From NCBI GenBank assembly GCA_016490735.1, contig JAEMWC010000097.1, positions 52,501 to 116,500 of the forward strand: DNA of 64,000 nt, read 5' to 3'. Made by a program: the position numbers and the translations under genes. This stretch comes from Pachyseris speciosa. Its lineage: Eukaryota; Cnidaria; Anthozoa; Scleractinia; Pachyseridae. Of the stretch, positions 20,655-33,600 are shown piece after piece. The stretch's first letter is position 1, and the number at the start of each line of letters is the position of its first letter. A model generated the notes under the pieces. The model had not been told where the DNA came from, did no database searches, and saw only the letters and a program-made list of their open reading frames with translations.

Positions 20655-22984
20655 AGGTCAACTGTGGGTTCATATGTTCCCGTGAAAGAGAAGAGTGTGA
20701 ATGATGTATATGAAATTATTCATATATGAACTACGGAGATGAAATCAAATGAAGAATGATCCTCGCAGTTGCAAAAAGAAGCCTGAAAGAAGCCTTCATT
20801 TCCGCAGTTCATATATGATTTGTTTTATATACATCATTCATGGTCCGAATTATCTTCCTTTCTACAGCGATTCTTTGACGATTTTTCAAGGGGATACGGT
20901 GGTGGCAACTATACCCCCAGTAAATGGCAAACGAAAGCGGTCAATAAATTATGAACAGTTATTTGAAGATCTGTTTGGTGAAGATACCAGAAATTACTAT
21001 GACGACCAAGACTATAAAGATTACTACTACTACGATGGAAGAAGGAAGAAAGAACCGTACTTCTACGAAAGACGGAAGAAGCAGGCCATACCGACACCGG
21101 TCACTGTGTCTATCCCTGGAAATGGCCAATTGATCAGCAATGTTTTTATGTCGGACGGCAGCGTTCAAACTAATGGATTCAGCGCTACCTTTACTGTTCA
21201 GCGAGGTGAGTGTTCCAATGATTGCTACCTGCATTAAGTAGAAACAAACAGTTCAAGAGCAAAACAATATGACATAACATTCTTCAGCCTATATTATGTC
21301 CATTATTTTACGTACCTGCTTTAAAAAACAACCTTTCACACTGATACAACGTCAGACTTTTTTTTATTTATTTATTTATTTAGGGGAATTCAAAAGTAAT
21401 ACCTTATGATCATTTCTGTTTTTTTTTTTTTCGTCACTGTAAATGTTGGTCAGACGTAATCCGATCACGAGATTCCTTTTCAGTTGCCGCGCTGTAAAAC
21501 TGAAAAGCCAAAGGGAGAAGAAACCTCTTTTAATAGTAATATAACATCATCCTCACTTTGGTTTTCCGCACTGTCATGAGCTATATATTCAAGGTATAAC
21601 AAAGACTAACGTTTAACTCTTCGGTTTGTTAGGTTTTTAGGTTGGTCCAGATTGATCGGTTGATCAGACAACATTTTGGAACTTATCAGTATCAATAAGT
21701 AATCGATACCAATAAAAGATCACTTTAATCATCTTATCAAAGTAAAATAAGTTAGGATAAAAAAAATTAATGAAACACTAACTACAAATACCAGACCATT
21801 TTTAATACACCAATTTGCTAATGATCAGTTCCTGGTGAATTGTAGGTAGATCCAGTCCTTTGTGGGGGCAAACGGTCGAAATTACAATTTCAAATTACGT
21901 CCTAAAATGGCCGTTTGCCCCCACAAAGGACTGGATCTACCCACAATTCACCAGGAACTGATCATTACCAAAATAGTGTATTAACAGGGATTTCGTCTGC
22001 ATAATTAATAGGTAGTGTCCCTACCGAGCGTGAGGTCACGTGGACAAGCTAAAAAAACAATACGAAGTACTTTCAGCATGTCAATGCACGTGACCTCGAA
22101 TTCTGGGACGTGGTCGGACGCTTTCCATTCGACCAGCGAAAATTCCGAAAATTTTGTACTTGTGATTTTGTTCAATGGAAAGCGCCCTGTTTCTCTAGCT
22201 GTTCTGTGGATGGATTCCGGGACCTCGCATGGCAGTATTGGCGAGTTTTGCCTTGTAAATAATGCAATCGGTGCAATATCTTGACAGTAGGACTGGTGGT
22301 CACAAAAGCGAAAATTACAGACCAGTGAGATCAACTTAAACTGATCAAATAGCGTTATCCACTTCGTGCTAAAGAAGCGAACAGGAAACAGATTGGAGCA
22401 GATTGAAAGACGTGGAGTCGAAGTTTGCTGCTATTTAGGACTTTAAGATTCATGAGGCTTGTTTTTCGTCTTGAAAACTTCAACACAAAGTCGCGTATTT
22501 TTAAGTGTTGTTTCAGGGCGTTTTCTGGTTTTGCAACAGAATAAGCTGTCTTACTCAATGAAAATTGAGAGTTTTGGTCAGTTTACGGGCTGATGAAGTC
22601 TAAACAACTTGCCAATTTTGCAATAAAAATGCTTCATTTAAGCCATAGTCCGTGATTTGGGAATGTTGCAGGTTTTCAAAGGATCACACTTGGGTTGGCC
22701 AATATTTTGGTGGTCTGTAGGGAAAGAGTTAACCAATCTCCAGTTATTAGGCTAGTTTTCCTTAGTTAGTTAGTTAGTTTTTTTTTTAATTAAGACTTTG
22801 ATGTAATTTTTCACCTAGCTACACCACTGAGCGTTTGCTGTCACTTATGTCCCTTTTTTGTTCTATAGACACTGATGGAATCACAACTGATGGCAGCGAA
22901 ACTGACACTGGTGGAAACACAAGCGTGAGTGGTGGGAGTAGTGGTGGGAGTAGTGGTGGATCAAGCGACGAGGAAGAGTATTAA
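17549..22984 (+). CDS. Secreted CUB-domain protein with acidic Tyr-rich insertion, copy 2 (5 exons)
   Basis: Exons: 1a 17549/17567-17593 or 1b 17846/17864-17890, 2 19119-19230, 3 20263-20416, 4 20868-21205, 5 22869-22984 with TAA. All splice sites and phases match copy 1. The differences I see in exon 3 are two synonymous third-position changes; exon 4 encodes the same peptide. Exon 5 is 12 bp longer: the SGGS-type repeat (GGTGGGAGTAGT) occurs once more, giving about 248 aa. As in copy 1 the protein has a signal peptide, one CUB domain with only the first Cys pair, an acidic Tyr-rich insertion bracketed by KRKR and RRKK/ERRKK, and an acidic tail. AATAAA lies near 23372. Intact frames in both copies suggest both can be expressed. 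Confidence 0.82.
19551..19793 (+). other. Possible phase 1-1 cassette exon, copy 2
   Basis: Counterpart of 2599-2841 with the same acceptor, donor and open frame; one synonymous difference. Confidence 0.28.
20511..20840 (-). mobile_element. tRNA-derived SINE in intron 3, copy 2
   Basis: Same insertion as at 3560-3890 with the same target duplication, so it predates the segmental duplication. The B-box neighbourhood has lost two bases (cccgtacctcg versus cccgtgacctcg). Confidence 0.85.
21803..21983. mobile_element. Long near-perfect hairpin (MITE-like), copy 2
   Basis: Same hairpin as 4853-5033, apparently unchanged, including the one-base arm mismatch (gtaggt versus gtgggt in the complement). 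Confidence 0.8.
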
Positions 22985-23763
22985 TTCCTCAGTCTCTGCT
23001 GCTCTGTCAAAGGGAAGAGTTTGCGTTTGACGCCATAGCGATGTTTAAAAAGCTTATAGCCTAATCAAGTCTCCTGTCTCCAATTTTGTATACCCTATGT
23101 CTACCCTATGAGGCAAATAATATACTAGGAGTTTTTGTCGTGTGTGTTAAGTAGTCATGATAAGTTGTTTAAGTATTCTTAATCAGTTTTCAAGTATTGT
23201 ATTTTAGTTGCAATCTCTCAGTCTAGAATTCTCTTCGTTCTTTTGCTTAGTATTGCAGTTAAAGCCTTCTTTTATTCATGTAAATTCTTCACATTTTTTT
23301 TTCTGCTGACCATAGGCCATTTAAGACCCCGGCTTTGGTTGCTCTCATGTATTTTCCAAATGTGTGATATGTAATAAAGCAATAATAATAATAATAATAA
23401 TAATAAGATAATAAAGAGATAAATGCGTTTTAAATTTGTAAGCATCAACTTAAACATTAGGTACGCAATGCGTACATGGTCGGACATGTAACAATTGCAG
23501 CAAGTAGATTGTTAAATTGAGATATATTTTAGCTGAAAATCGCTAAAATATTGAAATCAGATCGGGGGGACTGGAAAAGAGTAAGTTACCACGGGAAGCG
23601 AAATTTTTGTAGCCGTAGATGTGCTGTCTGTAGAACTATCAGCCTACCAAGTTTCAATGGTCTCTGCTGCAAATTGACCGAGATTTATCTCTATTTGCAA
23701 ACTTGATGTTATACTACTACTACTACTACTACTAGTAATAATAATAATAATAATAATAATAGT

Positions 23764-25557
23764 AAGCTTTATTTCTATAGCGTCTCTATCACTAGCTGTT
23801 CTAGGCGCTTTACAATATTACTAAAATGCATTAAGATAAAATTAAATTACAATAATAGGCATATGAATAGTAGTACTAATAATAACAAGCTTAACAAATA
23901 AATGTCCAAACGCATAAATATATCTACATATGTAACTGCATATATAAGTGTGAAAAATAAAAAAAAATCTATTTACAAATTAAGGAAAAGCCTGGTGAAA
24001 TAAATAGGTCTTTAATTGTTTTTTAAAGGAGTTCAAAGAATTAGCAATCCTTTAAAAAGCTGGTATGCTGTTCCATAATTTATGAACTGCAATGGAAAAT
24101 CTTCGATCACCATAAGACTTTAGCTTAGATCTCGGAACATGAAGTAACTTATTCGAGCAAGAACGCAAAGGGTAAGAACTGTTACAAAAACTGAGTAAAT
24201 TGGATATATAACTTGGGGAAAAAACCATTGATAGCCTTATACACCAACAATAAAATTTTATACCTAATACGGTATCCAACCGGCAACCAATGTAAGTCAG
24301 TTAAGCTAGGTGTTATATGTTCACACTTCTTGGTGAATGTTACAATACGCGCTTCCCTATTCTGAACTAGCTGTGGGCGGTTTAAGAGAAACTTAGGTAG
24401 ACCATAAAGAATCGCATTACAATAATCCAAGTTGGTAGTCACGAAATTTAATTAATAAGCATGAATACTTGCTTCAGTAGATTCCCGATTCAAATATGTT
24501 CTTATCTTACCAATATTAGTTGAATGAAAATGGCATGGCTTCCATATGTTTTTTAAGTGATCTTCCATATCATCACTAGGATTAATTATCACTCCCAGAT
24601 TACGAACAGAAGAGGACGGCTGAATAGTTTCATCCCCAACACGAACAAATTCCAAAGAGGGACTGGGCCGATAGCGTGAACTGAGTAGAAGCAGTTCAGT
24701 TTTTTCTTCATTAAAAATCATCCAATCGTTTATTTCCTAAACGCATAATTTAATACTAAACGTTTTGCTGAAGAGATCAGATCATCGCTTTCCAATTTAA
24801 AATGACACATAAAGCTGAGTATCATCAGCATATAGATGATATGTAATGTGTCTCTTTGTAATATCAGCCACTGGTGAGGTATATAAAACATGAAACAGAG
24901 GCCCAAGAACTGATCCCTGTGGTACACTGCAATTAAGTTCAGGTAAAGAGGATCTCGAACATTCAATCTGAACAAATTGTGAACGAGATAACAGGTAAGA
25001 TGCAAACCATTCTTGTACGGAACCTGTAATGCCATAACGTTGAGACAACCTATTCAGTACTATTTCATGGGACACAGTATCAAAAGCAGCAGATAAATCT
25101 AACATAAGTAGAACAACAGCCCTGTTGCTGTCGATTTCATGAAGAATATCATCTGGTACCTTCACCATAATAGTTTCAGTGGAATGATGTACTTTATAAG
25201 CTGACTGAAAGGTCTCGTGTAGGTTGTTATTGATTAGATAGTTGTTTAGCTGGTGAGCAACACTGTTCTCAATAATCTTCGATAGCGCCTTCAAATTCGA
25301 GATGGGTCCAAAGTTCTTGAATTGTAAAAAGTCCGCATCTGGTTTCTAGAGCAAAGGTGATAATACTGCAGATTTCAGACACGAAGGAGAGAGAGAGAGA
25401 GGTTGACGGTGTAAGTAATAGTAGGCAGCAATTGGTCAATACATTTTTTAATAAAGAAGATGGTAATGAACCCAAGACACAGTACTTCGAAAGCAGTGTT
25501 GCAGCCAGTTCTCGTGTGTTATCAAGTTTCATCTCGGGTATGAGGATACTATTGTAA
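23764..25557 (-). pseudogene. Decayed LINE reverse transcriptase (CR1/L2-like), copy 2
   Basis: Same LINE as 6856-8712. The RT core (25294-24797) reads LDLSAAFDTVSHEIVLNRLS, SVPQGSVLGP and YADDTQLY; the Gly of the usual GVPQ is Ser here. C-terminal blocks are at 24721-24452 and 24442-24052, the last being longer than in copy 1 (LLHVPRSKLKSYGDRRFS, LWNSIP). A 15-bp segment present in copy 1 near 7805 is missing. Frameshifts and the missing endonuclease make it dead. Confidence 0.85.
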
Positions 25558-26107
25558 TAGTTATTTTGTAAAACAAGCTTTAATTTGTAAATTAATTATA
25601 ATTGTAAATTTATTTTTAATTGGAAGTACTTTAAGGGAGGGCCACAGGCTTATCAGTTTTTAACTGTAAAGTGTTACCCTCGTAAATAAATAAAATAAAG
25701 TTATTTAAGATAAACTTTGATTGTACGTGGAAAAGGTATTTTAGTGTCCATGAAATCGAAGCTTGCCTTTCGTATAGGAAAAAAAGAAGATCCGAGCCTC
25801 CTTAAGCACACGACACCCTACTGCAGAAAAGTGAAAGACTGAATTTTACCATGGGGGGAGGGGGGGGGAAGTGTGGGGCTAAGCACATGCTTATCCTTTC
25901 CTTGAGGGAGCGAAGGGTTATTGCGTGATACGGGATTAAGCCTTCTTAATTTTTCTTGACCGTTATTTTTAATTTTTGATGTCCGTGAAACGTGCACAGG
26001 CCTCCCTCCTTTACCTTCCACTTCCTTGCGCTGCCTTTAAAGTGCAGCGAACCCCAAAATAATTTTTCGCTGAAATAAAACTTTGCACCACCAAAGACAA
26101 TGGACGA

Positions 26108-26640
26108 CAAATCAAATCAAATCAAATAACTTTATTTATACACAGTGTTCTCACAGTTACACTGGATCATGACTACTTAAAACACTATAGTTACAAAAAT
26201 TTAAACTGCGTTCTAAAATACCTCTAGAATACAGTTATAGAATACAAACTAACTACTAACTATCTAAAACTACGATAACTTAGATAAACTGCTTTACATG
26301 AGAGCTGTGTTTGATTAACCAATTACATCAAAAGAAACTGCTGCAGCCGGCTTAGAAAGATTGTTGAGATTCTGCCTGCCGCAAGTGAGTTGGTAAACTG
26401 TTCTACAACACCGCACCACTATATCTGAAACTGTTCTTAAGAAAGTTGGTGTGGGGAAGGGGAACAGCAAGTTTATCTTCAGTGTTGCGTAAAGAATAGC
26501 TAGTAATGGTGTTACGCTCGACAAATCTAGATCGAAGATAATCAGGAACGAGCCCGTTTAGTGATTTATACACCATGCAAGCTTTTTGGATCTTAACACG
26601 GGAATGAGACCGGCCATTAAAAGGAGGGGTGAGAGGGGCA
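26108..26640 (-). pseudogene. LINE 3' end fragment
   Basis: The minus strand encodes a typical LINE C-terminus (MVYKSLNGLVPDYLRSRF, then SLRNTEDKLAVPLPHTNFLK), with a stop replacing the Trp of the usual LWNSLP. It ends in an (aaatc)n tail on the + strand at 26108. Only its tail survives in duplication copy 1 (9383-9551). Confidence 0.75.
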
Positions 26641-27605
26641 GTCGAATTCTCAGTGAATGTTAGTTACATGTAGCCCCAATTCCTGACCCAATATCAACTT
26701 TGTATAGTAACATTGTGTTATATGATAATTGGACTCACGGATGTTTGCTTCATTATTTTTCTCAGAGCCGATAGCAAAGCACCTTGTATTTAGCAGAGAT
26801 GCGAACATAATCTTTAAAACAAAGATAAATGTTTTCAGTTCTGATATCTTTAACTCGTTATAGCTTAATATATAATTATTCATTTTAATTTTTAAACATT
26901 TAGTGTCTCTGAACCTCTTCATACTATTGTTTCAAACTTTGCATTTATTAACATGCACATCACATTTTGAGTCGACCCTGTCTCTGAGTTCTTTTCAATC
27001 AATTAAAATAAAACTAAGAATTTTGATAACTCATTGTCGGGAGAAATGTGGCCACAACATGACGCTAACAATTACACTGAAGACAACAAATTTATTTCCT
27101 TAATCAAAATACTGTAGCTGGATAAAGCAGATCTGGTGATAATTTCACAAGAAGTGATTTTAGCAAACGCTGAGTATTTTTGAGCCCTTGTCTTGGTAAG
27201 CCTTTTTATATGAACATTCAATAAGGTTATTAAACCGTATTTCGTATTTTAATGACATTCAAAAAAGCAAATGGCTTGCTCCCAGGTCACTCGCAAGTGG
27301 CTCTTCATACCCATGACATAGCACTGTAAAAGCCAGTTATCGTAGAGAGAAACTAAATATCCACTTTAAAACGTGGATACGATTTTTAGTGGACAAATGT
27401 CTGACTAGTGAATAATCAAATTTGGTTAGCTGAAGTGCAACATATTTAACATCGAAATTTTCCGAATCATCGCTTTTAACAAAGTGTCTACTGAAGTATT
27501 GACGTCAATAAGCGCATATACACATGTTGTCTCGGGCAAACTTTATAAGCTGATCAACTCTTGCATCACAATATGGCATGGTTGCTTCGCCTTATAGTAG
27601 GTATT
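26641..27605. other. Region without recognised genes
   Basis: AT-rich with no convincing exon or mobile element. A minus-strand AATAAA near 27093 could serve the gene ending at 27606, but this is speculative. Confidence 0.4.
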
Positions 27606-27622
27606 TTACCCCACTCGCCTCC
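27606..27622 (-). CDS. Possible terminal exon of the Asp-rich CUB gene
   Basis: A strong acceptor ('catttgttctctttcag') is followed by GG AGG CGA GTG GGG TAA. Joined in phase 1 to the exon ending at 28370 it would give the C-terminus ARRRVG. Very short, so support is only the acceptor and the phase. Confidence 0.25.
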
Positions 27623-30600
27623 CTGAAAGAGAACAAATGAATATCAGAATCGGCAAGTTAGCATCCCTACCAAGCACAAACAAATATAATTGTTTTGGAA
27701 ATTCAAATTACGTTTTTGAAAAATTTAGGCTAAATTTTTCGAAACGGTAATTTGTAATCCGTTTCAATCTTCTCCATCCCTCACAATCCTCGCCATATTT
27801 GCATTTATTCTTGTCTCTTTGGTGCTTATCTTCCCTGAAAAGTTGTTATCTCACCGTTTCGGGTTAGTTAAGTGCATTTTTTTATCTCTCTAATAATGAC
27901 CCAAAATATCGTGACCTTGCTCCATTAACATAAAGCCAGGGTTTATTTAAACATAGTCCTAACGTCATTTGATTAGCTGTACTGTAGCTCAAGAAACTAA
28001 CGGCTTGAGGAATAGAGAGTATAGTAAAGTATTGAAGTAAGGCTCAAATGTTGCTCCCAGAACCTTTAAGCATGCCTTAGTAAAAAGATGAGCAAATTAT
28101 AGGTTTCTATATATAGTTGTTCATCATTCCAAGATAGTGACGCTTAGCCTAAAGTTATTAGCAAAACTGGATGTTTGAACGTGCTCAGCTATTGACATCA
28201 ATGTACATGGACGATGATGCATATTAGTCATGTTTTCCACGTTGCTCGTCTGTAAATCTTTAGACTTGACACTTCCTTAATCAACTGATTAATTAATTCC
28301 TGAGAAGAAACCCCGATCAGGAGATAACACAAACAAAATACCGAATTGTATACGGAACTGATTACTTACGTGCCATAAGCACTCTGAAACGAGCTTTGAA
28401 ACCTGTCCTGGTTCCACTGTCGTTGGAAGTGAAAACGATCCTTACTTCTTGCCCACCTCCACAGATGTAGAAAACTCTACCAAATCGCTTCCAAGGACAT
28501 ATTCGATGGCGTGGTCGACGGCGTCGGTCCTTTCGCGGTCCATTCGCCTCGGCCATGTACTCGCTATTTTCTGGTGCTTTCGCAACTTCAGTATCAACAA
28601 CACTACCACTGTTGCCATCCGCAGTAACATCGTCATCACCATCATCGTGATCATAATCATCATCACTAACAGCAGCGTCATCATCACCATCATTATCATC
28701 AGCATAGTTAACGGCAACATTATTATCGTCATAGTTATCATCGTTGTCGTCATCATTGTAATCAACTTCATCGGTATTGTATGGTTGTTCGCCTTCATCA
28801 CTGTATATTGACCGGTCATCATATGCCCTATCGTGGTCAAAGAATCGCTTGGCAGGCCATCTATATGCATGTATATAGCTACGTGAAGTTAAACGCAAGA
28901 CAGGACGGCAGCCCACGAATACTGTGACGAAATCTCTCCTGTAAAAGCAATGGGATGCAAAGTAAGGTTCATCCATGTACATATGGAAATTCCCATGGAT
29001 ATCAGAGTACGTCTCTATAATCAGCATTGATATTTCAATAACGCAGGTTTAATTTTCGGTTTGGCAGTAGCCGTCAGTTTTTTAATCAATTTTAATTCCG
29101 CTTGGTATGCCTTTCACTGCTCCAATAAGAAGCTTAGCCCGATCATGAGGTGTGCCTCTCATGCAAGCATCGCCACGCTGGATTCTGTATGATAAACGTT
29201 TTGCTTACTTCTCAGGGTCTCTCTATCACACGAAGAAATATAGACTGCAAAGGAATTCCGGACTTAATTCTTTAACCGGACAAAAAGCTAAAACACTCTG
29301 TGGTACTTGGATCTGTTATAGCAGATTGAGCCTGAACTTAAATATTAAATTTTCCAAGCAAGGGTACCGTGCTAGTTTAAATTCAACTTGGCATTTATTC
29401 AGTGAGCCAATGTTTCCCTACTTTAATTTCCACTCGTGTGAGTACTTCAGTGTCTGAGAAAAGATCACGGAGGAGCGAGGCTAGTACGCTAATACGTATG
29501 CAGATGCAATCAGTACCCCGGCCGAGATAACGAACGATCGGCTGGCTTGCCTTCCTCTCACTGGCTACCCTTTAACCCTTTCGTTTTACGTAAATACAAT
29601 ACTTGCAGCTGTATACTTGAAGGAAAAACTAATTCCTAGTACTATTAAAAAAAAAAAAAGCTTGCTTTAGCACGGAAAAGTTAAGTATGATCTAAATCTG
29701 AAAAGGTTTTCTCCTTCTTTTTGTTATTGTTTGTTTGTTTGTTTTTTTCTTTTCTTTTTCTTTTTGGAAAGAGAATCTCTTTTATTACGGGGATCTTAAG
29801 TATTAAAGGGAAACAATGGTGTTGTAAATTAACATTACTAGTTTGTTACAATTTACGATTTAATGGAAGCACCTACAAGGAAAAAGGAATGGAAGCATAG
29901 TGTCATAAGGATGATCCACAAAACAGTACAAGACACCATACGAGGCAGATTTCCTAAAAATACACTAAATAATAATTCAACATGATAATTAGGGTAACAA
30001 AAGTGAAAATAAACTCGAAAAATATTTGAAAATATTAAAAGATACAAATCAAAAAATTTCATAGATTGCAGCCAATTTTTATAAAATTAAAAATTAATTA
30101 ATCTTGCTTTTGGCCTTGAGAGTTCACCGGTAGTCTCCATCTTGGAATACGTAATCTGTGGGATTGATGGCGTTTTGTTTACGGCTCCCCCTTTGGCGAT
30201 TTTTGCAACATTTTGTTGTTTCTTTTGGCGAAAACACGCTAAAGTGTAGCGCGCACGGCTGTATTTACACCACAAAAAGCAAGAAAAAAAACAAACACTA
30301 GTCCACATAAATTTCCAAAAGCTGCCGAAAAACAGAAAGAAAGATGGATCGAGGCTGTGTGGTACGGTTAGATTGGCACGATGTATTCATCAACGTTATT
30401 TTAAAGTTAATTTAACTATTCAGTTTTCAGGTATAGTTTTATTAATATTTGTGTTGATTTCATTCACAAATAAAATATAACCCAGCAATAATTCTCACGG
30501 GGACTGAAAGCTGTATGGGTAGCAATGACAAAAGCGTTCGAGAAAAGCAGCAGGAACCATGGGGTCTATAAAAGGTGTCATATATTTGTTATGAGATCCC

Positions 30601-33600
30601 CTAAACGCTAAGCTTTAACAATAACATTCATATATTTCCGATCAATACCCACTCATTTAGGACATTTGGATGAAACTTGCGCTCCATCATCTTTCGGAGA
30701 TTTGTTTTAATTTCAAACAGCACACACATGCCATTTCGACGAGCCCAAAGACGTCTGCGTAGGAGGCTATTACTGTCCTTTCTTTAGAACTTTTTGAAGC
30801 AAAATCATCCCCAGGGCCCCAAATACCTGACGATTAGAACTGAGGGATCCTGGTAACAGCAGAGAAGAAAATTAACCCCCAATGAATGGGAATCAGTAAA
30901 ATTACCCAGATAGGCAGATAGTAACTGTGTGCGTCATTTTTGTTTGTTTGTTTGTTTGGCTTTTGGCTTGATAACTAAAGAGGAACCGCTTGACTTTGGT
31001 AAGAACCGTTAAAGAAAAATACCATTGTCAAAAGTTACGTACATCTTGTTAATAAAACGCAAAAGGTTTTTGCATACATACATGTATATTCATAAGTCAG
31101 AAGGATACATTTCATTAACCAACTCATTTATGTTGTATTTTAATTTTTTATGTTGTATTTTATTTTTCAGAGTTGACGTTCTGATCCAGTCTCAAGTAAG
31201 ACTTTCAAAGTGCAGTGTTCCATCAAACAAGGGCCGGTACATTGACAAATGTCACCAGGAAATGAATCTCGATTAATTATTTGTCATTGGCCGAAACAAG
31301 CCTCAAAACTGGATCTGATGAACATTCATCACCCTGGCTTTATCTGTCCCCAGGTAAATGATTCACGATATTCCATCATGTACGACGGTGCGAAGTCAAG
31401 CGAAAGCCCTCTAAACAAACTTGCCTCTTTTTGCCAACAGCACTAAACTAAATTTGACATGGAGCAAGCCGAACGTGTCATAATCCTGCAAATAATCTAC
31501 CAAAGCCAACAAGTGTGTGCTGCTAGCCTCAATCCAGCTGCTAATCATGTAGAACTAATTACACAAATGGACGGACTTTAATGTATGCCAGTAACCCCAG
31601 TTCCCTAACAACAACAACATGTCTGTTAAGCTTAAAAATACCCATAATTTTCTCAGGTTAGTTTCAATCGCACCCTCTTTAACTTTATCTGGCAAACTAA
31701 CGCAACTAACTAAAATACTCTTATCTAATTCTCTAATTCCTCCTTTAAGTAATCTAACATACTTAGAACTAAATAAGTTACTGAAACTCCCCCCCCCCCC
31801 TCCACCCCCACCTTCTTAACCAATTACTTAACTAATTAATAAAACCATCAATTAACTATGCGGTAATTCAACTAATAATCCCCTTGTTTGTCTCTCGATT
31901 TCAATGGGCATTTCTCGGTAAGGACCTCACGTAGAATTAAGCACGTGACCTGCATGTATTTCTAAGAATACTAAACAATTATTGGACGAAGTTGAGCAAA
32001 ATATCGTGATTTGTCAGTGGCGAGCAGTTCAATTATTGATCTGCGAGACACTAGAAAATCACGATATTTTGCGAAAACCGAGTTCAATAATAGTTTTATC
32101 ATTCGATCACCGAGCTTGTCTTTCATAATTATTTTCGGGAAGCGTGAAACGATCCTCCATTTTTCACTGAATTTGAAGACACGCATGAGCAGAATATTAT
32201 TTGCAGGAAAATCACAGCTGGATGGTACTGCGCACAAGCAGACCATTATTTGTAGGCAGTTATTTGTAGATCACGTGGTAGGCTCTGGGCCAATGAAAAG
32301 ATAGGGAAAAAAGTATCGAATGATAATACAAATTATTAATTGTCCTCGTCGTTGTCATCTCCTGGCTGCTCTTCTCAGAAAGAATATTCTGGCTCCAGGA
32401 TGAAAGGATCATCAGGATAAAAGGCTGCGTTTGTGCAAAGAAAACATAAAAAAACAACAACAATGGATTTGGGGATCCAGGGAGCCGTAAAACTGAGGCG
32501 TCGTCAATCCCATAAATCATCGTGTATTCCAAGACGGCGGCCACCGATGAACTCGCAATTTTCGGGAAAATAGTTGCGATCTATAAGATTTTACATATCT
32601 ACCTGGATTCTGTGAGAGGTTTGGAAAAATTCAACCTATTAATATTACAACGCCACTGGTCCCCTTTAATACATTTACATACAAGCAAACGACACTCACC
32701 GAGGTTCAAGTTTAAAAACTTGAAAAAAAAGCTTCAGGAATGTTCTTGGTGGTAAAGTGATCGTCCAAGAACAGTTGGCATTGTTTGGGTAGTTGCTGGG
32801 GTAGTTAGGAGTAGTAAAACCCCCGGATGACGTGCTTAGCGCTCCGCCACAGACTGTCAAAGGACAAAAATATAATTAGAATTCAACGACGCATTTGAAT
32901 TGACAGCCAGAAATTGCTACAGGAGCAGACGCTCTTAGTCCATTTTGTTCTGAAATAGGGTATGGTTGTCCACTCTGCTCTTGAATTGGTTATGGTTTTT
33001 TTTTTTTATAAAAAGAAGCTATTCTTCATCATTAAATGCACCCTTAGCTTTCCATTTTTCAAATCCACAAAGGTATATTTGAGGAACGAACGAAAAACCA
33101 TTCGCGTTACAATCTTCACACGCTCCGATCGACGCCATTCATATTCACTTCATGATCCATGAACTGTCGAGCAAGAATCTACGCATTTCTACTACCCTCT
33201 GAAACTATACACGGCGGGTCAGCTGTCATCAAAAAGTGATCTCTTTCAAACTAGTTTTTCAATTTTTAACCGTTTGAGCTGAGACTTTGCACAATAATAG
33301 AACTTTGTATTTCCAACAATCGTATGTTTTTGAATTTTTCATTTTAACGGCTTTTGGCGCGAAAATGACGTCATAAGACTAACAGTAAAATATAACTTTT
33401 AAGTTATGCCATAACAGGTTAGCAATTTTGAAAGAGTACTCAGACAAGAACTTAAATGTGAAAACTTTTTTTAAAAACCTCACTTGGTTAAGAAGATATA
33501 ACATTCTAAAGATCACCAAATTTCTAAAAATGGTAACAAAATAGCGAAGAATACGAAATTCACAGCTCAATAACTTTTCAACCAATTAAGTTTTACAAAT

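Larger units (their letters stand above)
16942..26283. repeat. Segmental duplication, copy 2 (gene-bearing)
   Basis: Second copy of 1-9551. It contains the same gene, SINE, hairpin element and LINE at the same relative positions. Differences include a 12-bp in-frame expansion in the last exon, a shorter (AAT)n tract after the gene, absence of the hairpin MITE found at 9271 in copy 1, and several LINE indels. At its right edge this copy keeps the coding part of a LINE 3' end that copy 1 has lost. Confidence 0.97.

Noticed and set aside
28442..28870. Met/Thr-rich and Ile/Val-rich frames overlapping the Asp-rich exon
   Set aside because: Shadow frames of the GAT/GAC-rich coding repeat. Only the frame joining CUB sequence on both sides of the insertion has splice and phase support.
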